From contig JACGXE010000021.1 of the NCBI GenBank assembly GCA_014138095.1, forward strand, positions 1-62,067: 62,067 nt of DNA. The letters run 5' to 3'. Source of the DNA: Ochrobactrum sp. RH2CCR150 (GTDB taxonomy: Bacteria; Pseudomonadota; Alphaproteobacteria; Rhizobiales; Rhizobiaceae). The notes beneath the pieces were generated by a model. That model was not told the origin of the DNA and ran no database searches. It worked only from the letters and a program-made list of their open reading frames with translations. A program made the translations under genes and the position numbers. Shown here in pieces: positions 8,945 through 17,707 of the stretch (positions within the stretch are counted from its first letter, which is position 1; each line of letters opens with the position of its first letter).

Positions 8945-9280
8945 CGTGCCCTACTCACTCAAACTCATACACATACTCATCAGCCGGCAACATTCTGAAG
9001 GGAACATTCCCGGCGATGATCAGATTGCAGGTGAGGCTTTAAGGAAACGATAAAACGATGCCCATGAATGCAGATAAGCATCATCAGGGCCGTGCTTTTC
9101 GACCTATGGTAAACAGAGGGTAGCGATCGCTTGTACGAAAGCGCGAAGATGGCACAATCTTCCGCCTCGCAACCCACACATCACAGAATTGCGAATCGCG
9201 CGGTTACGGAATCTTTTCGATTTCATCGGACATTGGCGACATTGTTCGATTAATTAAAGGCGTGCAGCAGCAACAAGGCC
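8945..9280. other. Divergent promoter region (kinase / DUF5330)
   Basis: No gene is seen. The stretch separates two divergent genes and must hold both promoters. It contains two GAATC sites (9193-9197 and 9209-9213) that fit the GANTC methylation target of CcrM, and a TTAA-N7-ATAA near 9039, close to but not matching the CtrA consensus TTAA-N7-TTAA. These would fit cell-cycle control of the kinase but are short enough to arise by chance. Confidence 0.35.
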
Positions 9281-9808
9281 ATGATCCGTTTCCTCATCAA
9301 ATCCGCATTCTGGCTATCGCTGGCATTCATTGTAATGCCGCGCTTTTTCCCAGCGGAACAGGAAAACAAAAGCGCCGAAAAGCCTGTTGCTGTTACACAG
9401 ACGCGCGGTGAGGCACAGGGTGTTGCGAACGGTGAGCGGAGCACCGTGGATCAGCTTTTGGCCAATGGTAAAACGGCCATCGAGATCGGCAAGCTTTGCG
9501 TGGACAATCCGAGTTTCTGCGAGAATGGCACGTCGCTGATTTCCAGCGCTGGCAGCGGTTTGCTCAAGGGCAGCGGCCAGATGCTCGATTATCTGAGCCA
9601 GCGTTTTGGTAACAAAAAGGAAGCGCCTGTTGATGCGCAACCCGTAGCCGTCGCCGAAAAGCCCGAAATGACGGTCTCCGAAATCCTGTCCGGGCAACCC
9701 GCTTCTCAAACAAGCGGTTTGAGCACCATCCCGATCCCGACCTCACGTGCGGCGGCCTTGCGGGCGCTGGATCGCCGGACCACGGGCGCGATCCCTGCAA
9801 AACAGTGA
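9281..9808 (+). CDS. DUF5330 domain protein, membrane-anchored
   Basis: A 175-residue protein with an N-terminal membrane segment (MIRFLIKSAFWLSLAFIVM) and a short exported domain. Two cysteines in KLCVDNPSFCENG could form a disulfide in the periplasm, and the segment LSTIPIPTSRAAALRALDRR is near the C-terminus. The pattern matches DUF5330 proteins of Rhizobiales, which have no known function. It is transcribed divergently from the DivJ-like kinase and is followed by sufE on the same strand after about 78 bases. Confidence 0.75.
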   Translation: MIRFLIKSAFWLSLAFIVMPRFFPAEQENKSAEKPVAVTQTRGEAQGVANGERSTVDQLLANGKTAIEIGKLCVDNPSFCENGTSLISSAGSGLLKGSGQMLDYLSQRFGNKKEAPVDAQPVAVAEKPEMTVSEILSGQPASQTSGLSTIPIPTSRAAALRALDRRTTGAIPAKQ

Positions 9809-9886
9809 TCTTTCCCGTGACCTCGCCGCCATTCATGACTATATAAGCGGCACAACACCGCAAAGATGGCATTTCAGGCGAGTATC

Positions 9887-10312
9887 ATGACGACCACAAT
9901 CGATAGCATCATGTCCGACTTCGAATTTCTCGACGACTGGGAAGATCGCTATCGCTATGTCATCGATCTCGGCAAAGATTTGTCGCCTTATCCGGACGAC
10001 GCGCGCGATGCGGAACATAAGGTTCAGGGCTGTGTCAGTCAGGTCTGGCTCAAGACCATGCCGCATAGCGGTGCAGACCCAGTGATCGAGTTTCTGGGCG
10101 ATTCCGATGCGCATATCGTGCGCGGCCTCGTCGCCATTGTTCTTGCGCTCTATTCCGGCAAACGAGCTTCGGAAATCCTCGCCATCGAGCCGGAAAGCGT
10201 GTTGAAGACGCTCGGCCTTGACGAGCATCTCACGCCGCAGCGCTCAAACGGTCTGCGCGCCATGGTCGCCCGCATCCGCCGTGAGGCGGAAGCGGCAAAG
10301 CTTTCAGCTTAA
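9887..10312 (+). CDS. sufE: SufE family cysteine desulfuration protein
   Basis: SufE accepts sulfur from the cysteine desulfurase SufS and passes it to the Fe-S scaffold. The 141-residue protein has the family core: DDWEDRYRYVIDLG, then VQGCVSQVWL with the sulfur-accepting Cys, and the C-terminal LTPQRSNGLRAMVARIR. The ATG at 9887 was chosen over the in-frame ATG at 9866, because GGCGAG precedes it at a good distance and the family starts near this point. No suf operon is nearby, so it is a stand-alone copy. Its stop overlaps the end of the convergent amidase gene by 9 bases. Confidence 0.9.
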   Translation: MTTTIDSIMSDFEFLDDWEDRYRYVIDLGKDLSPYPDDARDAEHKVQGCVSQVWLKTMPHSGADPVIEFLGDSDAHIVRGLVAIVLALYSGKRASEILAIEPESVLKTLGLDEHLTPQRSNGLRAMVARIRREAEAAKLSA

Positions 10313-11599
10313 CAAAGCTTCCACCGACAGAGCAGCTGCAAGCAGATGCTTGTCGGTGCCGCCGCGTGCGGTCAGCATCAGGCCTGTCGGCAGCTTCATG
10401 CCCGGCATCGGCAGCGTGATGCTGCACAGGTCGAACTGATTGCCGACCTGCGTGTCGCGCAGCGTCAGTCCTTCCACACGATCATATTCGTCCTCGTCGT
10501 GGCTGACAGACTCAATCGTCGGCGCGACAATCGGCGTGGCAGACGTGGCGAATGCATCAAAGCCGTTCAACCGCTCATCCATCTCGCGGATCAGCTGATT
10601 TCGGGTTGCCACCATGGCTTGATAAGTCTCGTCCGGCACTTGCAGGCGCACCGATAGCGGACGCTTCACGCGCAGATCGACATTGGCGTCAGGGTCGCGC
10701 AGCCATGTGTCGGCATGAACACGGCTTGCCTCAATGCCGACAATTGATCCGGACGTACTTGCCTCACGCCAGCGCTGGATCAGATCATCCAGCATGATAT
10801 CGACAAGCTTCACGCCTGCCTTTTCGAGCGACGCCAGCGACGCTTCGAAATGCGCAGCCACATCCGGTTCCATCGCGTCAAGAAGGTAGCCCCTCGGCAC
10901 CGCAATCCGCAGATTGGAAAGCGTCACAGCATCAGGCAGAACCGGCGCTTCGCCCGCCATCACGGCATCGGTCAAAATGGCATCGGCCACGGTCCTGGTG
11001 AGCGGCCCGATGGAATCGAGCGACGGCGCCAGTGGAAAAGCGCCATCCAGCGGAATACGCCGCGCCGTTGGCTTGAAACCGACAATACCGTTCAAGGCTG
11101 CTGGAATGCGCACCGAGCCGCCCGTATCCGATCCGATGGCGATTTCGCTGGTACCTTCAGCCGCCGAGACCGCCGCACCGGACGACGAACCACCCGGAAT
11201 GCGCGTCGGATCGACGGCATTGCCCGGCTCGCCATAATGCGGATTGAGACCAACCGGCGTGAACGCAAATTCAGTCATATGCGTCTTGCCGACGATCACC
11301 GCGCCCGCATCGCGCAGACGCTGCACAATTGTCGCATCCTTGATCGCAGGTGCAGCTGTACGCCGAACGACTGATCCTGCCAGCGTCGGTTCACCCGCAA
11401 CATCGAAGAGATCCTTGATCGAAACTATGCGGCCATCCAGCGGACCGAGCGCCTGACCCGCCTGAAGGCGCGCATCGGCGGCATCTGCTTCCGCCCGCGC
11501 CCACTCCGTATAAATCTTGCTGAAAACACGCTCGTGATCGCTGCGGGCTTCAAGCCGCGCCAGCACAGTTTCCAGCCGATCCCGGATAGTCGACGACAT
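10304..11599 (-). CDS. Amidase signature family hydrolase
   Basis: A 431-residue amidase with the Ser-cisSer-Lys triad of the amidase signature family: Lys in GRIVSIKDLFDVAG, the Gly-Ser-rich loop GGSSSGAAV and the nucleophile region GSDTGGSVRIPAA. The family includes GatA, AtzE and many broad amidases. This protein is not obviously GatA, since no gatC/gatB is nearby. The substrate cannot be told. The start at 11599 was chosen because GGGGAGAA lies just upstream; an ATG 15 bases earlier lacks one. It lies 73 bases downstream of the LysR gene on the same strand and may be part of its transcript. Confidence 0.85.
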   Translation of the reverse strand: MSSTIRDRLETVLARLEARSDHERVFSKIYTEWARAEADAADARLQAGQALGPLDGRIVSIKDLFDVAGEPTLAGSVVRRTAAPAIKDATIVQRLRDAGAVIVGKTHMTEFAFTPVGLNPHYGEPGNAVDPTRIPGGSSSGAAVSAAEGTSEIAIGSDTGGSVRIPAALNGIVGFKPTARRIPLDGAFPLAPSLDSIGPLTRTVADAILTDAVMAGEAPVLPDAVTLSNLRIAVPRGYLLDAMEPDVAAHFEASLASLEKAGVKLVDIMLDDLIQRWREASTSGSIVGIEASRVHADTWLRDPDANVDLRVKRPLSVRLQVPDETYQAMVATRNQLIREMDERLNGFDAFATSATPIVAPTIESVSHDEDEYDRVEGLTLRDTQVGNQFDLCSITLPMPGMKLPTGLMLTARGGTDKHLLAAALSVEALLS

Positions 11600-11672
11600 G
11601 CAAATTCTCCCCATTTTCCCCGCCAGTTCGCACCGGCTTTATCCCCTGCGATAAGGTGACGTTCGGTCACTG

Positions 11673-12590
11673 TCAATCAGCGCTTTCTGGCCCCGCTTGA
11701 AATGACCGTGCGGCAAAACAGTCGCGGATTGCAGGCATGGCTTCCCGCGCCGTTTGGGTGGCAGGCCCACCATTCGGATAGGCCAGCACCAGTCGCTGGC
11801 GCAGCGTTTCGTCTTCAATTGGCAGGCACACGACCTTTCGTCCATCATGGCTGAAATCATGGCCGGGCCGCGTGAAAAGCAGCGACACGCCAAGGCCATT
11901 CGCCACCATGCCGCGCACCATCTCCACCGATGTGGTCCGCAGCACGATATTGGGCGACAGACCCTGTTGCCAGAACGGCACCAGCAAAAATTCGCGACTG
12001 AGCGGCAGATCGACAAGGATGAACGGATAGCGCGCCAGTTCGGCCAGGGTCACGCTCTTCTTTGTGGCCAGCGGACTATCCGGCGGAAGCACCGCATGCG
12101 GTGCGTAAGACAGCATGGTTTCCCATGTGACCGTCTCCGGCAGACCCACATCATAGGTGATGCCGAGATCGACAATGCCTTTTTCGAGCGCTCGCGCCAT
12201 GCCTTCCAGATCGAACTCGCGCAGCTTCACGCGCATATCGGGAAACACCTGCTTCAAATGGCCCAATATGCCCGGAATGCAGACCGGACCCAGCGTGCTG
12301 AAATAGCCAAGCGTCAGCCGCGCTGCGCCCTCGCCCTTGCCCGATACGGCAAAATCTTCAGCACCCGCCAGTAGCAGCCGCGCTTCTTGCAGCTTGCGAC
12401 TGCCGAAAGGTGTCAGCTCCAGCCCCTTGGCCTGCCGCCGCTCAAAAAGCGGTTGTCCGAGATCCCGCTCCAGATCGCGGATTGCCGCCGATATGGAGGG
12501 CTGCGAAACGTTAAGCTTTTCGGCAGCGCCCGTCGCGCTGCCAGCCTCGGCGGAAGTGACGAAATAGTGGAGTTGGCGAAGCGATATCAT
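11673..12590 (-). CDS. LysR-family transcriptional regulator
   Basis: A 305-residue LysR-type regulator. The N-terminal winged helix is complete (ISLRQLHYFVTSAEAGS; LNVSQPSISAAIRDLERDLG), followed by a type 2 periplasmic-binding fold that would sense a small effector (LTLGYFSTLGPVCIPGIL). It is transcribed away from the CoA-transferase/acyl-CoA dehydrogenase operon, with a 98-base shared intergenic space, the usual arrangement for a LysR regulator and its target. The amidase downstream may be co-regulated. The effector is unknown. Confidence 0.9.
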   Translation of the reverse strand: MISLRQLHYFVTSAEAGSATGAAEKLNVSQPSISAAIRDLERDLGQPLFERRQAKGLELTPFGSRKLQEARLLLAGAEDFAVSGKGEGAARLTLGYFSTLGPVCIPGILGHLKQVFPDMRVKLREFDLEGMARALEKGIVDLGITYDVGLPETVTWETMLSYAPHAVLPPDSPLATKKSVTLAELARYPFILVDLPLSREFLLVPFWQQGLSPNIVLRTTSVEMVRGMVANGLGVSLLFTRPGHDFSHDGRKVVCLPIEDETLRQRLVLAYPNGGPATQTAREAMPAIRDCFAARSFQAGPESAD

Positions 12591-12688
12591 TAAAGGATTT
12601 TCCTATAATGACTGCTCGATTTCAATTCTTTTTCCGCTACTGAACTGCGTTTAGCCTCCCTTAAATTAAACAATAAGGGGATACGAAC

Positions 12689-13936
12689 ATGTTCAACGAA
12701 AGGGCTCCTTGCCTCGACGGAATTCGCGTTCTGGATTTCACGCGCGTTCTGGCCGGGCCGTTCTGCACGGCCTTGCTTGGCGATCTTGGTGCGGAAGTCA
12801 TCAAAATCGAAAGTCCGGAAGGCGACGATTACCGCCACATCACCCCCGGTACAGCCGATGGCGGCGGCCTTTTCCTGCTGATGAACCGCAACAAGAAGAG
12901 CATCTCCATTGATCTGCGCAAAGAGCGCGGACGACACATCGTCCGCGAACTGGCAAAGAATGCCGATATTATCGTGGAGAATTTTCGCCCCGGCGTGATG
13001 GATCGGCTGGGTCTTGGCTATGCCGAGCTTGCCAGAGACAATCCGCGATTGATCCATGTCGCGATTTCCGGCTTCGGTCAGCAAAGCCCGATGGGCAATC
13101 TGCCAGCTTACGATCTCGTTGTGCAGGCAGTGACCGGCTTCATGGATATTTCCGGTGAACCCGATGGACCGCCCATGATGACCGGTGAATCCGTTGCCGA
13201 CCTGACAGCCGGGCTTTTCGCGTCCTGGTCGGCGCTGGCCGCACTTCTTGCCCGCGAACGCACCGGCAAGGGCCAGTTTGTTGATGTCGCCATGTATGAT
13301 TGCCTGTTCAATCTTCTGCCTGCAGCACTGACCCAGCAGCTTTATGGCAGCAAACCGCCGAAACGGGTTGGGAACCGCCATCCTTTGAGCGCACCTTTCG
13401 GCGTCTTTGCTGCAGCGGACGGATATCTGACGATTGCCGTTTTGAGCTCAAAACAGTTTGCCGGTCTGGCGGAGGCCCTTGGCCAACCGCAGCTTGCGAC
13501 CGACGAACGTTTTTCCACAGCGACAGCGCGCAACGACAACCACGCCAAACTGAAGACCATCATCGAGACGTGGAGCACGGCCCTGCGTGTCGAACAGGTG
13601 ATCGACGCCTTGCAGGCCCATGACGTGCCCTGCTCGCCGGTGCTTTCCGTCTCCGATGCGACCGGCAGCGAACAGGTGCGTGCGCGTGGACTGCTGCCGG
13701 AAGTCGCCTCGACCAGCGGCCCGGTCCGCGTTCTGCGCCAACCGGCCAGGTTCTCCGGCATGGATTGCCCCGCCCCCACACCACCGCCAGCACTGGGCGC
13801 TCATGCCGCCGACATATTGCATGAAAAACTGGAACTCTCTGCCGAGGATATCGAATGCCTTGTGCGTGACGGCGTGCTGCACGGCCTGACACTGCAACCG
13901 CAGCCGCTTTTGAAGGAAACCAACCATGACGCATGA
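12689..13936 (+). CDS. CaiB/BaiF family CoA-transferase
   Basis: A 415-residue class III CoA-transferase, which moves CoA between carboxylic acids. It opens with the family signature GIRVLDFTRVLAGPFCTALL and GAEVIKIESP. The catalytic Asp is in the PAYDLVVQAVTGFM segment. Length and motifs are complete. Its last codons overlap the start of the acyl-CoA dehydrogenase gene by 11 bases, so the two form an operon that probably activates and then oxidises an organic acid. The divergent LysR gene is the probable regulator. The substrate is not evident. Confidence 0.9.
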   Translation: MFNERAPCLDGIRVLDFTRVLAGPFCTALLGDLGAEVIKIESPEGDDYRHITPGTADGGGLFLLMNRNKKSISIDLRKERGRHIVRELAKNADIIVENFRPGVMDRLGLGYAELARDNPRLIHVAISGFGQQSPMGNLPAYDLVVQAVTGFMDISGEPDGPPMMTGESVADLTAGLFASWSALAALLARERTGKGQFVDVAMYDCLFNLLPAALTQQLYGSKPPKRVGNRHPLSAPFGVFAAADGYLTIAVLSSKQFAGLAEALGQPQLATDERFSTATARNDNHAKLKTIIETWSTALRVEQVIDALQAHDVPCSPVLSVSDATGSEQVRARGLLPEVASTSGPVRVLRQPARFSGMDCPAPTPPPALGAHAADILHEKLELSAEDIECLVRDGVLHGLTLQPQPLLKETNHDA

Positions 13937-15089
13937 TTGCCTGCTGACCGACGAACAACGGATGATCCGCGACAGTGCGCGCAGCTACGCCCGTGAAAAA
14001 CTGGCCCCGACCGCAGCCATGCGTGATCGCGAACACCATTATTTCCCGCGCACCGAAATGCAGGAACTGGGAGAACTGGGCTTTCTCGGCATGCTGGTTG
14101 CCGAGGAATGGGGCGGCGTTGCAACCGACCATCTGAGCTATGTGCTGGCGCTGGAAGAAATCGCCGCCGCCGATGGCAGCATCGGCGCGATGATGGCGCT
14201 GCATAATGGTCTCATTTCGACACCTTTGCGCGTGCATGGAAGCGACCGGCAGAAAGAACTCTATCTGCGCCCATTGGCGGAAGGGCGCTTCAACGGCGCA
14301 TTCGGCCTGACCGAACCGGAAGCCGGGTCCAATGCTTTTGCGATCCGCACCAAGGCTGTCAGGGTCGATGGAGGCTTTCGTCTCACCGGCGCAAAACAAT
14401 TCATGTCGAATGGCAAATCCGCCGATATCGCCATTATTTTTGCAGCAACGGAAAGCGATGATCCGCGCCGTCGTATCACAGCGTTTCTGGTTTCCCCGGC
14501 TGCACCGGGCTATGTCTGCGTGCGCATCGAAGACAAGCTCGGCCTCGCCGCGTCGGAAACCTGTCAGGTGCAGCTTGATGATGTCTTCGTCGCTGACGAC
14601 CACGTGCTCGGTGAAGTCGGCGGCGGCTATGCCTTGGCGATGAGCACGCTGGAACTCGGTCGCCTTGGCATCGCGGCGCAGTCGCTTGGGCTCGCGCAGG
14701 CGGCCTTCGACCATGCCCATGCCTATGCGCTGGAACGCCAGACATTCGGCAAACCCATCATCGAGCATCAGGCGGTCGGTTTCCGGCTGGCGGAAATGCA
14801 GACGCAGATCGAGGTGGCCCGCAGCTATCTGCATTATGTCGCCCGGTTGCGTGATGCCGGCCAGCCCTGCAAGACGGAAGCCGCGATGGCAAAACTCTTC
14901 GCCTCCGAGATTGCCGAGAAAGTTGCCTCGGAAGCGATTCAGGTTCACGGAGGCTATGGTTATCTCAAGGACTTCGCCGTCGAACGTATCTATCGCGATG
15001 CCCGTATCTGCCGCATTTACGAGGGAACCAGCGATATTCAAAAGCTGATTATCGCTGGTTCCCTCGCTAAGAAAAGCAAGGCGGTGTGA
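13926..15089 (+). CDS. Acyl-CoA dehydrogenase family protein
   Basis: A 387-residue FAD enzyme that forms an alpha,beta double bond in an acyl-CoA. Recognisable features are the middle-domain signature FGLTEPEAGSNAF, the flavin-binding AKQFMSNG and the C-terminal helix with the IQVHGGYGYLKDF motif. The catalytic Glu is probably that in IYEGTSDIQK, the position used by short-chain and glutaryl-type enzymes. It is translationally coupled to the CoA-transferase upstream, suggesting that the transferase makes its substrate. The exact substrate is unknown. Confidence 0.9.
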   Translation: MTHDCLLTDEQRMIRDSARSYAREKLAPTAAMRDREHHYFPRTEMQELGELGFLGMLVAEEWGGVATDHLSYVLALEEIAAADGSIGAMMALHNGLISTPLRVHGSDRQKELYLRPLAEGRFNGAFGLTEPEAGSNAFAIRTKAVRVDGGFRLTGAKQFMSNGKSADIAIIFAATESDDPRRRITAFLVSPAAPGYVCVRIEDKLGLAASETCQVQLDDVFVADDHVLGEVGGGYALAMSTLELGRLGIAAQSLGLAQAAFDHAHAYALERQTFGKPIIEHQAVGFRLAEMQTQIEVARSYLHYVARLRDAGQPCKTEAAMAKLFASEIAEKVASEAIQVHGGYGYLKDFAVERIYRDARICRIYEGTSDIQKLIIAGSLAKKSKAV

Positions 15090-15106
15090 CCAGTCCGCGC
15101 GCGGCC

Positions 15107-15913
15107 TCAGCCCATTTGAGGCCGCGCTGCCGGGCGGTAACCATCCGCACCCCAATGCAGCACCACGCCCCGGCGACGGTCGCTTTCGCGCGGCGGGTTG
15201 TAATGTCGGTGAAGCATGGCGAGGGCCGTTTTCAATACGACCTTGCCGGAGCGCACCGGCCATTGCCGCTCGCGCTCCACGCGCTCCAGCCCTTTCAGGA
15301 AACAGCAGACATCAAGCAGTACACCATTCAATTCCGGCCCGACCGCCTCCAGCGCCCGCTCCACCCGCATTCGACTGGCAAGAGCAATATCGGTCAGTTC
15401 CGCCATGCCGCCTGCCCCACTGTGCCCGCCGCCGCCCACGCCGATATCCCAGCGCGATGTGATTGACGGCATTAGCGATCCCCGCGTGAAATCCGCCCGC
15501 AAGCGTTCCCCGGCGTGGAACTCATCCTCCGATATGAAGGCATTTCCATCCGCGCCCTTGCGTCGATAGAGCATGGCCAGCGGCGATTCCGCCAGATTAA
15601 CCTCGACCGTCTCACCCGATGCCAGTTCAACCGGCGTTGTCACCCGAGTGGCACTTGCTATTGGTTCGCGCCGCGTCTTTCTGGTGGATCTTGCGCTCCC
15701 ACGCCCCTTGCCGGAAAGGGCCAGCTTCTGACCTTCCATCTGAAGCAAACCCTTGCTGCACATGGCGGCCATTTCACCCCGGGCAACAGCAATCGACCCC
15801 TGCTCGCCGACCAGCAGCATATGCGTCTCGCGAACCGAATCCTGCATCTCGCAGGCCCCTGTCTTCAGGAAACGCAGCACGCGCATTTCGGACGTCGAAA
15901 ACTGTGTGGTCAT
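15107..15913 (-). CDS. DUF6456 domain protein
   Basis: A 268-residue protein. The N-terminal half looks like a winged-helix domain (MTTQFSTSEMRVLRFLKTG; AAMCSKGLLQMEGQKLALS) and the C-terminal half carries the conserved DUF6456 block (ESPLAMLYRRKGADGNAFIS; HAGERLRADFTRGSLMP; DVCCFLKGLERVERERQWP; LKTALAMLHRHY). The family is restricted to Alphaproteobacteria. It is probably a DNA-binding protein, but this is unproven. Its ATG overlaps the stop of the DnaA-domain-like gene (4 bases, ATGA), so the two products are made together. Confidence 0.8.
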   Translation of the reverse strand: MTTQFSTSEMRVLRFLKTGACEMQDSVRETHMLLVGEQGSIAVARGEMAAMCSKGLLQMEGQKLALSGKGRGSARSTRKTRREPIASATRVTTPVELASGETVEVNLAESPLAMLYRRKGADGNAFISEDEFHAGERLRADFTRGSLMPSITSRWDIGVGGGGHSGAGGMAELTDIALASRMRVERALEAVGPELNGVLLDVCCFLKGLERVERERQWPVRSGKVVLKTALAMLHRHYNPPRESDRRRGVVLHWGADGYRPAARPQMG

Positions 15914-16362
15914 GCCGCCATCCTCCAGGTCGAAAAAGCCGAATTCACGATGCGCTCAAAGGCGGTCACGATGGCGTCGAAATCGACATCGTCGCGCATA
16001 TCCTCCACGAGGTGGCAGGCATGCATCACCGTCGTGCGATCTCGCGCAAAGCCCACCGCAACCTCACGCATCGCCAGACCGAACGATGTATGCGCCACAT
16101 ACATCCCGATCTGCCGGATGCGCGCCACATTACGCCGACAACGCGTCGGCGCGCGCAGCTCCTTGCCGTCCACACCGAACGACGCCACCAGAAGGTCGAT
16201 CAGCGTCTCGCACAATTGCACACTGTGCTCCTCCCGCTCCCGATCCGTCGTTCCTTCAACCGTGTCGAGAAGAAGGGGCCTCTCATGCCGGGCCGCGATC
16301 AACCGCAACGCTTCAAAAGCATCCGCCCGTGTATGAATGACATCCGATAGTTCCAAAGACAT
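15910..16362 (-). CDS. DnaA domain IV-like helix-turn-helix protein
   Basis: A 150-residue protein whose residues from about 60 to 130 match the DNA-binding domain IV of DnaA: a helix LCETLIDLLVASFGV, the basic RNVARIRQIGMYVAH and the signature helix RDRTTVMHACHLVEDM (DnaA has GGRDHTTVLHAC). The AAA+ ATPase of DnaA is absent, so it can bind DnaA-box-like sites but not assemble an initiation complex. A perfect DnaA box lies about 280 bases upstream of its start. It could compete with DnaA at boxes or act as a regulator. It is coupled to the DUF6456 gene. Confidence 0.8.
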   Translation of the reverse strand: MSLELSDVIHTRADAFEALRLIAARHERPLLLDTVEGTTDREREEHSVQLCETLIDLLVASFGVDGKELRAPTRCRRNVARIRQIGMYVAHTSFGLAMREVAVGFARDRTTVMHACHLVEDMRDDVDFDAIVTAFERIVNSAFSTWRMAA

Positions 16363-16698
16363 TCATCTTCCCTCATCTGAATAGGAATATCTTCTTATAA
16401 TGAGGAAATTGCAAGGGAGGATAAGTTTGCGGGATAGACTTTGGGATGGTCGGAGCGGTACCGCTAAAGAACGCTTTTCGCTATCCATGCTCGCGAGATA
16501 CGGCGACCATCCAGCCGACACTTCCTATCAAATTGCTTTCGATAGAGATTTTCCCTATCCGTATGCGTGCGCACCAACACAAATAATAAACGGCATGGCT
16601 GCGCGCCCGTCAAATTGTCTTCTCAGGTTGTAGGAATATTATCCACACCATTCAGAATTCACCCATCCTGTTTGCATAAACAAACAAGGATGACGTTC
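16363..16698. other. Divergent promoter region with DnaA box
   Basis: No gene is supported; a 77-residue frame at 16400-16633 lacks family features. The region lies between the DnaA-like gene (leftward) and a small conserved gene (rightward) and contains a perfect DnaA box at 16639-16647. AT-rich segments near 16,370-16,400 and 16,580-16,640 are probable promoters. Confidence 0.45.
16639..16647 (+). promoter_or_regulatory. Consensus DnaA box
   Basis: The nine bases TTATCCACA match the strict DnaA-box consensus. The site is 52 bases upstream of the start at 16699 and lies in the region divergent from a gene for a DnaA-domain-IV-like protein. It may be bound by DnaA, by that small protein, or by both. 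Confidence 0.6.
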
Positions 16699-17088
16699 AT
16701 GAAAATAGCGCTGGAACAGGCCCGCAAAACCTTTCTTACTGAGCGTGAACGAGACCGGATGAGCGCCATGCAACGTGCGGCTCTGCAAATCATGGCGGGA
16801 ATCGACATTGACCGGCTTGAGCAAGCATCAGAACCGGAAACGCAGCAGGCGGTGCGCCGCCTGACACGACTGATCGAGCGTGAGCGCCTCAAGGGCACCA
16901 ACGGCCACTGGAGCTACGATCTCAATCGCCACATCGCCCTGAAGCAGGCGCTCGACAGGCTTGAAGGCAAAGAGCGGCTTGGCGCTTGCGACGCGGCGCG
17001 TGGAGCACGACAAGGTTACGGTCAAAGAAGAGGCATTCATACGAGGGGGTCGAACGGCAGTCATAAGCAAAGGTGCGAGATTGCATGA
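16699..17088 (+). CDS. Conserved hypothetical protein of Rhizobiales
   Basis: A 129-residue, highly charged, helical protein (KIALEQARKTFLTERERDRM; IDIDRLEQASEPETQQAVRR; NRHIALKQALDRLEGKERL). A family of this kind is seen in Rhizobiales without known function. The last 30 residues are basic and of low complexity and look less conserved. The ATG at 16699 was chosen because AAGGA lies 8 bases upstream; the ATG at 16690 overlaps that sequence. The region upstream carries the DnaA box, so its transcription may respond to the replication cycle. A terminator follows at 17162. Confidence 0.6.
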   Translation: MKIALEQARKTFLTERERDRMSAMQRAALQIMAGIDIDRLEQASEPETQQAVRRLTRLIERERLKGTNGHWSYDLNRHIALKQALDRLEGKERLGACDAARGARQGYGQRRGIHTRGSNGSHKQRCEIA

Positions 17089-17161
17089 GACGACCCGCGC
17101 CATTTCACAAAGATAAACTGCGCGACGGGATATTCGTCAAAACAGTTACCCCTGAAACGCA

Positions 17162-17212
17162 AAGAGCGCGCCCTGTCCTGCCGGTAGCAGATCGGGCACG
17201 CTCTTAATTTTT
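17162..17212 (+). terminator. Rho-independent terminator
   Basis: The arms AAGAGCGCGCCC (17162-17173) and GGGCACGCTCTT (17194-17205) pair with one mismatch over a 20-base loop and are followed by AATTTTT. It ends the plus-strand gene at 16699-17088 and lies before the convergent mucR stop. Confidence 0.7.
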
Positions 17213-17278
17213 CAGTCCAGCACATCGTTACACAAAAACCGCTTCACAGTTCTCGCGATGCGCCGTCAGGATCGCTGA

Positions 17279-17707
17279 TTAAGCGCCCTTCGGCTTGCGG
17301 CCGAGACCCATCTTCTTTGCCAGACGCGAACGAGCAGCAGCATAGTTCGGAGCAACCATCGGATAGTTAGGATCGAGATCCCACTTTTCGCGGTACTGTT
17401 CCGGGGTCATGCTGTAGTGGGTCATCAGATGACGCTTCAGCGACTTGAACTTCTTGCCGTCTTCGAGGCAGATGATGTAGTCGTCATGAACCGACTTCTT
17501 CGGGTTGACGGCAGGCTTCGGCTTTTCGACGACAACTGGCGCTTCTTCGCGTTCAACGTGGCGCTTGAAAGCAGCGTGAACATCTGCGATCAACATCGGC
17601 AACTCACCCGCACGAATCGAATTATTGCCAACATAAGCAGCGACAACATCCGCGGTCAGGCTCAGAAGCAGTTCTGCGCTTTCGTCGTGCGTATCCAGAT
17701 TTTCCAT
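17279..17707 (-). CDS. mucR: MucR/Ros-family zinc-finger regulator
   Basis: A 142-residue global repressor of the MucR/Ros family. The prokaryotic zinc finger is seen near residues 79-98: a Cys, then Asp three residues later (CLED), and two His in RHLMTH, the C-x2-D form known from Brucella MucR. It is followed by the family motif YSMTPEQYREKWDLDPNYPM. The N-terminal helix (residues about 8-50) mediates oligomerisation in the family. MucR binds AT-rich DNA with TpA steps, represses acquired and virulence genes and its own promoter; the long AT-rich region upstream fits this. Confidence 0.95.
   Translation of the reverse strand: MENLDTHDESAELLLSLTADVVAAYVGNNSIRAGELPMLIADVHAAFKRHVEREEAPVVVEKPKPAVNPKKSVHDDYIICLEDGKKFKSLKRHLMTHYSMTPEQYREKWDLDPNYPMVAPNYAAARSRLAKKMGLGRKPKGA

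Noticed and set aside
9039..9053. CtrA site upstream of the DivJ-like kinase
   Set aside because: TTAA-N7-ATAA departs from the TTAA-N7-TTAA consensus and a single degenerate match is expected by chance.
13560..15263. Long open frame of 567 codons on the minus strand
   Set aside because: It lies opposite the CoA-transferase and acyl-CoA dehydrogenase genes, whose motifs are complete. The minus-strand product has no family feature and is a shadow of codon bias.
16400..16633. Plus-strand frame of 77 codons before the DnaA box
   Set aside because: No family feature and no other support; it ends just before the box and looks accidental.
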